Assembly: GCF_014650115.1 (NCBI RefSeq)
Contig: NZ_BMUI01000010.1
Coordinates: 62,001-126,000 of the forward strand
DNA from: Streptomyces olivaceoviridis
GTDB lineage: Bacteria > Actinomycetota > Actinomycetes > Streptomycetales > Streptomycetaceae
Direction of reading: 5' to 3'
Length of the DNA stretch: 64,000 nucleotides
This document shows positions 16,495 to 23,582 of this stretch, piece after piece (the stretch's first letter is position 1; every line of letters begins with the position of its first letter). The position numbers and the translations under genes are program-made. The notes beneath the pieces were generated by a model. It saw nothing but the letters and a program-made list of their open reading frames with translations, did no database searches and had not been told where the DNA came from.

Positions 16495-17484
16495 TCACCC
16501 CGAGGCCGCGAACTCCCGCATGCCCTCCTGGAAGCCGACCTCCGGCTTCCAGCCCAGTTCGGTCCGCAGGCGTGAGGAGTCGGCGGTGATGTGCCGTACG
16601 TCGCCCAGCCGGTACTCCCCGGTGACGACCGGCGCGGGACCGCCGTGGGCGTCGGCCAGCGCGCGGGCCATCTCCCCGACGGTGTGCGGCTCGCCGCTGC
16701 CGGTGTTGTACACGGTCAGCGCGCCCGGCGCGGACCCCGCCTCCAGCGCCACGACGTTGGCCGCGGCCACGTCCCGGACGTGCACGAAGTCCCGGCGCTG
16801 CCGTCCGTCCTCGAAGACGCGGGGTGCCTTGCCCCGGGCGAGCGCGGACCGGAAGAAGGAGGCGACGCCGGCGTAGGGGGTGTCGCGGGGCATCCGGGGC
16901 CCGTACACGTTGTGGTAGCGCAGCGACACGGCGGACCCGCCGGTCGACCGGGCCCAGGCGGCGGCCAGGTGCTCCTGCGCCAGTTTGGTCGTGGCGTACA
17001 CATTGCGCGGATCGGCCGGCGCGTCCTCGCCGACCAGTCCGGGGGCCGGCTCGGCGCCGCACACCGGACACCTCGGCTCGAACCGCCCCGCGTCCAGATC
17101 GGCGACGGCCCGCGGCCCCGGCCGTACGACCCCGTCGCGCGGGCACACGTACCGCCCCTCGCCGTACACGACCATCGACCCGGCCAGCACGAGGCGCCGT
17201 ACCCCGGCCTCGGCCATGGCCGCGAGGAGTACGGCGGTGCCCAGGTCGTTGCGGGAGACGTACTCCGCCGCGTCCCCGAACCCGGCCCCGAGCCCGACCA
17301 TCGCGGCCTGATGGCAGACGGCGTCCACACCGGCCACGGCCCGCGCGACCGCTACCGGATCCCGCACGTCGGCGGCCGGATCCGTACGCACGTCGAACAC
17401 GACCGCCTCGTGCCCGCGCGCCGTCAGCGCCTCGACCGCATGAGACCCGATGAACCCGGCGCCGCCGGTGACCAGTACCCGCAT
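16495..17484 (-). CDS. NAD-dependent epimerase/dehydratase (extended SDR)
   Basis: A 329-residue sugar-nucleotide epimerase-type enzyme. The Rossmann glycine motif is VTGGAGFIGSHAV, the Ser is in LAGSMVVYGEG, the catalytic YxxxK is YATTK (NVYATTKLAQEHL), and substrate-side motifs are YHNVYGPRMP and RRDFVHVRDVA. Between the Ser and Tyr sits an insertion with four cysteines (CPRDG and CPVCG), a zinc-ribbon look uncommon in this family. It is convergent with the histidine kinase. With the GT2, DUF2064 and methyltransferase genes it may form a glycoconjugate pathway, which is inference. Confidence 0.87.
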   Translation of the reverse strand: MRVLVTGGAGFIGSHAVEALTARGHEAVVFDVRTDPAADVRDPVAVARAVAGVDAVCHQAAMVGLGAGFGDAAEYVSRNDLGTAVLLAAMAEAGVRRLVLAGSMVVYGEGRYVCPRDGVVRPGPRAVADLDAGRFEPRCPVCGAEPAPGLVGEDAPADPRNVYATTKLAQEHLAAAWARSTGGSAVSLRYHNVYGPRMPRDTPYAGVASFFRSALARGKAPRVFEDGRQRRDFVHVRDVAAANVVALEAGSAPGALTVYNTGSGEPHTVGEMARALADAHGGPAPVVTGEYRLGDVRHITADSSRLRTELGWKPEVGFQEGMREFAASG

Positions 17485-17577
17485 GCCCCCACGCTAGGCC
17501 CGCCGCCGCACCGGGCCGGGAGGCCGCGCCCGCACGTCACGACTCCGTAAGACGGGCGTGGAGCAGGGGGAGGCGGT

Positions 17578-18504
17578 TCAGCGGCGCAGGGAAGTCTCGC
17601 GATCCATGCGCGACAGCTTCTCGGGGTTGCGGACGGCGTAGAGACCGGTGACGTGGCCGCCGTCCAGGTGCGCCGCGATCACGGTGTCGATCCTGCCGTC
17701 GAGCCGGAAGAGCAGCGCCGGGTAGCCGTTGACCTCGGCGGGCTCCAGCGACGCGGCGGGGCCGAACCTGCGCAGCCCGGCGGCCAGCGAGGCGACCCGC
17801 TCCGCACCCACGACCGGCACCGGCGCGGCCTCGGCCACTCCGCCGCCGTCGCCGAGGAAGACGACGTCGGGCGCCAGGATGTCGAGCAGGCCTTGCAGGT
17901 CGCCCGTTGCGACCGCCCGCCGGAACGCCTCCAGGGCCGTGCGGGTCTCGGCCGCGGAGACGGCTCCACGAGGCCGGCGCGCCGCCACGTGCGCGCGTGC
18001 CCGGCGGGTGATCTGGCGGACGGCGGCCTGGCTCTTGCCGACGGCCTCGGCGATCTCGTCGTACTCCACGCCGAACACCTCGCGGAGCACGAACACCGCC
18101 CGCTCGGTCGGCGTGAGCGTCTCCAGCACCAGCAGCATCGCCATCGAGACGCTGTCGGCCAGCTCGACGTCCTCGGCCACGTCGGGGGCGGTCAGCAGCG
18201 GCTCGGGCAGCCAGGGACCGACGTAGGACTCCTTGCGCCGGGCGAGCGCACGCAGCCGGGCCAGCGCCTGTCGGGTGGTGATCCGGACCAGGTACGCCCG
18301 CTGGTTGCGCACCGTCTCCGGGTCGACGTCCGCCCAGCGCAGCCAGGTCTCCTGGAGGACGTCCTCGGCGTCGGCGGCCGAGCCCAGCATCTCGTAGGCG
18401 ACGGTGAACAGCAGATTGCGGTGGGCGAGGAACGCCTCGGTCGGGGAGCCCGCGCGGCCCCCGCCCGCGAGGTGTCCGGCTCCGCCCGTCTCCCGCTCGC
18501 CCAT
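17578..18504 (-). CDS. sigJ: ECF41/SigJ-type RNA polymerase sigma factor
   Basis: A 308-residue extracytoplasmic-function sigma factor. Region 2 is FLAHRNLLFTVAYEMLGSA to ADAEDVLQETWLRW, and region 4 is LTPTERAVFVLREVFGVEYDEIAEAVGKS. The fused C-terminal SnoaL/NTF2-like domain carries the DGGG motif and the NPEKL motif that mark the ECF41 group, where this domain controls activity in place of an anti-sigma factor. I chose the ATG at 18504; a GTG at 18546 is also possible. The usual partner oxidoreductase or carboxymuconolactone decarboxylase gene is not adjacent. Confidence 0.9.
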   Translation of the reverse strand: MGERETGGAGHLAGGGRAGSPTEAFLAHRNLLFTVAYEMLGSAADAEDVLQETWLRWADVDPETVRNQRAYLVRITTRQALARLRALARRKESYVGPWLPEPLLTAPDVAEDVELADSVSMAMLLVLETLTPTERAVFVLREVFGVEYDEIAEAVGKSQAAVRQITRRARAHVAARRPRGAVSAAETRTALEAFRRAVATGDLQGLLDILAPDVVFLGDGGGVAEAAPVPVVGAERVASLAAGLRRFGPAASLEPAEVNGYPALLFRLDGRIDTVIAAHLDGGHVTGLYAVRNPEKLSRMDRETSLRR

Positions 18505-18729
18505 GCCCGGCCCCCGCTTCTTCGCGCTCGACTCCGCCACACCCACGAGACGCCGGCCCGCGCCGCCGTGTGACAGTCACCGCCGGTGGCGTGCGTCACA
18601 CGCCGGCACGATCTGTCGCGCCGTCGACAGCTCTCCCCGGTCCGCCACGGTCACCGTCAGGACCGAGAACGACACCGGCCCCCGATCAGGCCCACGGCCG
18701 ACCCCGCCCCGATGTCGTTCACCCTCGAC

Positions 18730-18769
18730 GGCACCACCTGCGCGGCCGGCCGGGTGCGCAGGTGGTGCC
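18730..18769. terminator. Strong hairpin after the GH1/ABC operon
   Basis: Fourteen-bp perfect stem (GGCACCACCTGCGC at 18730-18743, complement at 18756-18769) with a 12-nt loop. It lies 32 bp past the GH1 stop on the minus strand. The rest of 18505-18800 shows no gene. Confidence 0.75.
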
Positions 18770-18800
18770 GGGGCGCGGCGCCTCCGCAGCTGAACCCGCG

Positions 18801-20198
18801 TCACCCCCGCTGTGCGGCGATCACCGCCTTGTACCAGTGGTAGCTGTCCTTCGGTGTGCGTCGCTGGGTGTCGTAGTCGACCCGGACGATCCCGAAGCGC
18901 TTGTCGTAGCCGAGGGCCCACTCGAAGTTGTCCAGCAGCGACCAGACGTAGTAGCCGCGGACGTCGACGCCGGCGTCCATCGCGGCGCGCAGCGCGGTGA
19001 GGTGGTCGCGCAGGTAGGCCACCCGGTCGGTGTCGTGCACCGCGCCGTCGGCGGAGAGCGTGTCGTCCTCCGCCGAGCCGTTCTCCGTGATGTGGACCGG
19101 CGGCAGCGCGTCCCCGTACCGCTCCTTGAGCTGGACCAGCAGGTCGGTGAAGGAGCCGGGGACCACCGGCCAGTCCATCGCCGTGTGCCGCACGCCCGGC
19201 AGCCTGACCTCCGCGTAGCGGTTGTCCGTGGCCACCCGCCGTGCCGGGTCGGCCTCGCGGTGCGGGGCGTCGGCGACCACGATGGGCCGGTAGTAGTTGA
19301 CGCCGAGGAAGTCCAGCGGCCGGGAGATCAGTTCCAGGTCGCCGTCCCGCCGGAAGTCCGCCCCGGTGATCAGCTCGCCCCAGGTCTCCTCCTCGGTGGC
19401 CGGGTAGCGGCCCGCGAGGATCGGCTCGGTCCACACCAGGTTGTGCTGGGTGTCGGCGCGGACCACGGCCGCGAGGTCGGCGGGGGAGTCGCCGGCCGGC
19501 AGATTGCGGTCGAGGTTGAGGGTGATGCCGACCTCGCGCACCCCGGCCGCCCGCAGCGCCCCGACCGCCAGGCCGTGGCCGACCAGCAGGTGGTGCGCGG
19601 CGGCCAGCGCGCCCCGGCCCTCCTGGGCGCCGGGCGCGTGCCGGCCCACGGAGTAGCCGAGGAAGGCGCTGCACCACGGCTCGTTGAGGGTGATCCAGCG
19701 CGGCACCCGGTCGCCCAGGTGCCCGGCCACGACGGCCGCGTACTCGGCGAACCGCTCCGCGGTCTCCCGCACCCGCCAGCCGCCCCGGTCTTCGAGCGCC
19801 TGCGGCAGGTCCCAGTGGTAGAGGGTGGCGGCCGGCTCGATACCGGCCGCGAGCAGCTCGTCGACGAGCCGGGAGTAGAAGTCCAGCCCCTTGGAGTTCA
19901 CCGGGCCGGAGCCGTCGGGCACGATCCGCGGCCAGGCGATCGAGAAGCGGTACGAGTCCACGCCCAGGTCGCGCAGCAGTGCCACGTCCTCCCGGTAGCG
20001 GTGGTAGTGGTCGCAGGCCACGTCTCCGGTGTCGCCGTTCGCCGTCCGGCCCGGCGTGTGGCTGTAGGTGTCCCAGATCGACGGCCCGCGGCCGTCCTCC
20101 CGCGCCGCGCCCTCGATCTGGTACGAGGCGGTCGCGGCGCCGAAGACGAAGCCGGGCGGGAAGTCGGGGAAGCCGGTGGTGTCGGGGAAGTCAGTCAT
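18801..20198 (-). CDS. GH1 beta-glucosidase
   Basis: A 465-residue family 1 glycoside hydrolase that releases terminal beta-linked sugars in the cytoplasm (no signal peptide). It has FVFGAATASYQIEGA at the N-terminus, the acid/base Glu in WITLNEPWC, and the nucleophile Glu in VHITENGSAEDD. GYYVWSLLDNFEWALGY and KDSYHWYKAVIA close the protein. It is last of a four-gene operon behind two permeases and a binding protein, so it should process the imported oligosaccharide. Together with the divergent GH31 alpha-xylosidase this suggests a xyloglucan-derived or similar mixed-linkage substrate (inference). Confidence 0.93.
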   Translation of the reverse strand: MTDFPDTTGFPDFPPGFVFGAATASYQIEGAAREDGRGPSIWDTYSHTPGRTANGDTGDVACDHYHRYREDVALLRDLGVDSYRFSIAWPRIVPDGSGPVNSKGLDFYSRLVDELLAAGIEPAATLYHWDLPQALEDRGGWRVRETAERFAEYAAVVAGHLGDRVPRWITLNEPWCSAFLGYSVGRHAPGAQEGRGALAAAHHLLVGHGLAVGALRAAGVREVGITLNLDRNLPAGDSPADLAAVVRADTQHNLVWTEPILAGRYPATEEETWGELITGADFRRDGDLELISRPLDFLGVNYYRPIVVADAPHREADPARRVATDNRYAEVRLPGVRHTAMDWPVVPGSFTDLLVQLKERYGDALPPVHITENGSAEDDTLSADGAVHDTDRVAYLRDHLTALRAAMDAGVDVRGYYVWSLLDNFEWALGYDKRFGIVRVDYDTQRRTPKDSYHWYKAVIAAQRG

Positions 20199-20230
20199 GG
20201 AGGCCGTTTCCAGGTGTGCGGTGGGGCGGG

Positions 20231-21058
20231 TCACTTGACGGAACCGCCGGTGATGCCGGCGGCGATGTACTTCTGGGCGAGCACGAGCAGGATCGCCGCC
20301 GGCACCGCGGACAGCACGGACGCGGCCATCACCGAGCCCCAGTCGCCGACGTGGGCGCCGATGTACTGGTAGATGCCCAGCGTGACCGGCTTGACGTCGT
20401 CGGTGGTGTTCAGCGTGAGCGCGAACATGAAGTCGCTCCACGAGAAGAGGAAGGCGAACAGCCCCGACGTGATCAGCGAGTTGCGGCTCATCGGCAGCAC
20501 CACCCGCAGGAACGTCCGCACCGGCCCGGCACCGTCCATCTGCGCCGCCTCGATCACCTCGCCCGGGATCGACACCATGAAGGACCGCATCAGCACGATC
20601 GAGAACGGGATGCCGAGCGAGGCGTCCGCCAGCATCAGGCCGAAGTAGGAGTTGACCAGGCCGAGGTCGACGTACGAGTTGTAGAGCGCGTTGGCGATGA
20701 CGATGCCCGGCACCATCTGGGTGATCAGCGTGCCGAACACGATCGTCCGGGAGCCACGCAGGCCGAACCGGGCCAGCCCGTAGGCGGCCGGGGCGGAGAC
20801 CGCCAGGCAGATGACGACCGCGCCGAGCGAGACGACCAGCGAGGTCAGCAGGTGACCGCCCTGGTCGTCCAGGGCCTTGGAGAAGCCGGACAGGTCCAGG
20901 CTGCCGGGCACCGGGTCGACCTGGAGCAGACCCGAGGCGGGCTGGAGCGCGGTGTTGAGCATCCAGTACAGCGGGAACAGCATCACGCACAGGATGAGCA
21001 CACCGGCGACGGTGGAACCCCAGCGGCGCCCGGATGTCGTGGGCGTACGAGCGGCCAT
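20231..21058 (-). CDS. Sugar ABC transporter permease (MalG-like)
   Basis: A 275-residue inner-membrane subunit with six predicted helices. The EAA loop that docks with the ATPase is EVIEAAQMDGAGPVRTFLRVVLP. The start MAARTPTTSGRRW at 21058 lies 5 bp after the MalF-like gene. No ATPase gene is present in the operon. This is normal in Streptomyces, where the shared MsiK ATPase energises such carbohydrate importers. Confidence 0.93.
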   Translation of the reverse strand: MAARTPTTSGRRWGSTVAGVLILCVMLFPLYWMLNTALQPASGLLQVDPVPGSLDLSGFSKALDDQGGHLLTSLVVSLGAVVICLAVSAPAAYGLARFGLRGSRTIVFGTLITQMVPGIVIANALYNSYVDLGLVNSYFGLMLADASLGIPFSIVLMRSFMVSIPGEVIEAAQMDGAGPVRTFLRVVLPMSRNSLITSGLFAFLFSWSDFMFALTLNTTDDVKPVTLGIYQYIGAHVGDWGSVMAASVLSAVPAAILLVLAQKYIAAGITGGSVK

Positions 21059-21063
21059 GGAGG

Positions 21064-22017
21064 TCACTTCCCCTCGGTGCGGTTGGCCCGCAGGTAGAAC
21101 ACCGCGAACACCGCGGAGACAAGGATGAGGACGTTGCCGACGACCGCGCCCGCGCCGAAGTCCAGCCGGACGAACGAGTTCTGGTAGGTCAGCGTGCCCA
21201 GGGTCTGGGTGGCGTCGGCCGGGCCGCCGTCGGTGAGCGCGAGGATCAGGTCGAGGATCTTCACCGTCGACATGAAGCCGAGCACGAGGACGACCGTGAT
21301 CACCGGCTTGAGCATCGGCAGGGTGATGGAGCGGAAGGTCCGCCAGGCCGGGGCGCCGTCCAGGGAGGCCGCCTCGTACAGCTCCTTGGGGATCTCCTGG
21401 AGACCGCCGTAGAGGATGACCATGTTGAACGGGATGCCGATCCAGATGTTGACGAGGATCACCGACAGCAGGGCCATGCCGGGACTGGTCAGCCACGGGG
21501 TGTGGCCGCCGAGGCCGAGCGTGTCCAGGAACGAGTTCAGGACGCCCGTGTCCTGGTCGAGGATGCGGCGCCACACGATGCCGGACACCACCATGGGCAC
21601 CAGCCAGGGCAGCAGGATCAGCGACCGCAGGACGCCGTTGAGCGGGAAGCGGCGGCTGAAGAACACCGCGAGCGCGAGCCCGATGCAGAACTGGCCGAGC
21701 AGCGAGCCGGCGGTGAAGACCAGGGTGTGCCACAGCGCCTTGCCGAACAGCGGGTCCTGGAACACGTGCGACCAGTTGTCGGCGCCGTTGAAGGGCGCGT
21801 CCCCGGTGAAGAACGTCTTCGGGGTGAAGTGCTGGAAGCTCATCACGACGTTGCGGACGAGCGGATAGCCGAAGAACAGCAGCATGAAGACGACCGCGGG
21901 GGCGACGAACCCCCACTGGGCCAGTCTGCGGCGGCGGCGCAGCCGGGCCGGGTCCGGCGTGGCGGCCGTCCGGGACGCCTTCCCGGGCGCCTGGGCGGTG
22001 ACGATGGACGTGGTCAT
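21064..22017 (-). CDS. Sugar ABC transporter permease (MalF-like)
   Basis: A 317-residue membrane subunit with six helices and the EAA loop ELYEAASLDGAPAWRTFRSITLP. Periplasmic-side features (FQHFTPKTFFTGDAPFNGADNW) are typical of the sugar CUT1 group. It sits 11 bp downstream of the binding-protein gene and 5 bp upstream of the second permease, all on one transcript. Confidence 0.93.
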   Translation of the reverse strand: MTTSIVTAQAPGKASRTAATPDPARLRRRRRLAQWGFVAPAVVFMLLFFGYPLVRNVVMSFQHFTPKTFFTGDAPFNGADNWSHVFQDPLFGKALWHTLVFTAGSLLGQFCIGLALAVFFSRRFPLNGVLRSLILLPWLVPMVVSGIVWRRILDQDTGVLNSFLDTLGLGGHTPWLTSPGMALLSVILVNIWIGIPFNMVILYGGLQEIPKELYEAASLDGAPAWRTFRSITLPMLKPVITVVLVLGFMSTVKILDLILALTDGGPADATQTLGTLTYQNSFVRLDFGAGAVVGNVLILVSAVFAVFYLRANRTEGK

Positions 22018-22028
22018 GGTGGCTTACC

Positions 22029-23303
22029 TCAGTTCCCGCTCGTGGCCCGCTGCTGGGCGCGCTTCAGGGCGGCCTCGCTGGACTGGCCGGTCAGGGCGGA
22101 CTGGAAGGCGCTCTGGAGGGCGAGCGACACACTCGGCCAGCCGGCGCCGAGCTTGGCGGTCCGGGACCGGGCGGCGGCCACCTGGTCGGCGAGCGCGTCC
22201 AGCTCGGGCACCCGCGTGCGCCACACGGCGGCGGCCTTGGCGTTCGCCGGGACCATCCAGCTGTTGAGCGCGTAGGTCAGCTGTTCCTTCTGGCTCGCCA
22301 GACAGGCGACGATCTCGCCCGCCCTCTTCTCCCGGGCCTTGTCACCGGTGTTGGGCACGGTGAGCACGGCACCGCCGAGCGGGCCGACGGAGGGCGCGCC
22401 CGCCCGGGGGACCGGGATCTTGGCGATGCCCCAGTGCAGCGACTTCTTCGTGTTGAGCGTCTCGACCTGCCAGGGGCCGTTGATCATCATCGCCGCGTTG
22501 CCGGCCATGAACTGGTCGTTGACGTCCGCCTGCGTCCAGCTGACCGTCGACTTCGACAGCGAGCCGTCCGCCAGCAGGGCCTTCCAGTAGTCGAGCGCCC
22601 CGGCGACCTGCGGGCCGTCCAGCCTGGTCTCGTCGCCGCCGTTGGACCACATGAAGGGCGTGAACTGGAAGACGCCGTCCTCCGCGCCGCCCGCGCTGAG
22701 CGCCAGTCCGTACCGCTTGCCCCCGGTGAGCTTCTTCGCGGCCTTGCGCAGCTCGTCCCACGTGGTGGGGACCTTCACACCGGCCTGGTCCAGGATGTCC
22801 TTGTTGTAGAACAGCGCCAGGGTGTTCACCGACCGGGCCGCGCCGTAGTACGTCCCCTTGTAGGAGCCGAAGTTCACGATGCCCTGGGGGATGTCCCGGG
22901 TGCTCAGGCCGAGCGTCTTGAGGTCGACCAGGCCGCCCGCCTCGGCGAACGTCGGCATCTCCGAGGCGTCGAACTGGACGATGTCGGGCAGCGACTTCGA
23001 CGACGCCATGCGCAGCGCCTTCGTCATCACCTGCGCGGCCGGGACGCTCTGCTGCTCGATGGTGACGCCGAGCCGCGTGCCGCAGCGGGCCATCGCCTCG
23101 GCGTCCCAGCGGTGGTAGGTCTCGTCGGTCGACGAGTTCATCACGGTGTAGACGTCGCCGTCACGCTGCTCACCGCATCCGGTCAGGGCCGCCCCGGCGA
23201 CCAGGACCGACACGGCGGTGAGTGGTGCCACGGCCCTGCGGGAGCGTCCCCGGCGCCGGGCGACCGGGGACCTCTCAGGAATGCGATTGAAGCGCTTCGA
23301 CAT
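22029..23303 (-). CDS. Extracellular sugar-binding lipoprotein
   Basis: A 424-residue CUT1 solute-binding protein that captures an oligosaccharide outside the cell for the two downstream permeases. A basic N-terminus (RRRGRSRRAV) and hydrophobic stretch end in the lipobox LTGC, so the mature protein is lipid-anchored. Domain landmarks are VDLKTLGLSTRDIPQGI, LALFYNKDILDQAGV, and NGPWQVETL late in the fold. Codons 2-6 encode a perfect LacI-type palindrome, so the repressor would block transcription directly at the start of the gene. Confidence 0.92.
   Translation of the reverse strand: MSKRFNRIPERSPVARRRGRSRRAVAPLTAVSVLVAGAALTGCGEQRDGDVYTVMNSSTDETYHRWDAEAMARCGTRLGVTIEQQSVPAAQVMTKALRMASSKSLPDIVQFDASEMPTFAEAGGLVDLKTLGLSTRDIPQGIVNFGSYKGTYYGAARSVNTLALFYNKDILDQAGVKVPTTWDELRKAAKKLTGGKRYGLALSAGGAEDGVFQFTPFMWSNGGDETRLDGPQVAGALDYWKALLADGSLSKSTVSWTQADVNDQFMAGNAAMMINGPWQVETLNTKKSLHWGIAKIPVPRAGAPSVGPLGGAVLTVPNTGDKAREKRAGEIVACLASQKEQLTYALNSWMVPANAKAAAVWRTRVPELDALADQVAAARSRTAKLGAGWPSVSLALQSAFQSALTGQSSEAALKRAQQRATSGN
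23287..23300. promoter_or_regulatory. LacI-type operator overlapping codons 2-6 of the binding-protein gene
   Basis: TTGAAGCGCTTCGA, with perfect 10-bp core GAAGCGCTTC (23289-23298), immediately adjoining the start codon at 23301-23303. It matches the central-CG palindromes bound by LacI/GalR regulators. No LacI gene lies in the window. Confidence 0.75.
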
Positions 23304-23582
23304 GCTGCGGCCCTTGCTGTCATGTGCCCGGCTTCGTCGCCGGGGCTTTTGTTTGGCCTGATGACTAATACGTCAATCCCGGGTGTCACGCTAGACCCCC
23401 ACGCGTGTTCATCCGGGCACGCAGCGAAGTGGCATTCGCTAACTCGATTGAAAAAGTGCAGGTAACGGCACAGGTAGCCGCCTGAAGCACGCGTGACGAC
23501 GATTTCTTCTGTGTACGATCAACCCGCCGGGCGACAGCCTCCGCCGCCCCCGCCGAACAGCCCCGCTCCCCCGAGGAAGACC
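23304..23582. promoter_or_regulatory. Divergent promoter region, ABC operon and GH31 gene
   Basis: These 279 bp contain the A/T-richer stretch 23401-23465 with TCGATTGAAAAAG, consistent with promoters for both directions. A long frame into GH31 from 23493 exists but lacks family similarity. Confidence 0.5.
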
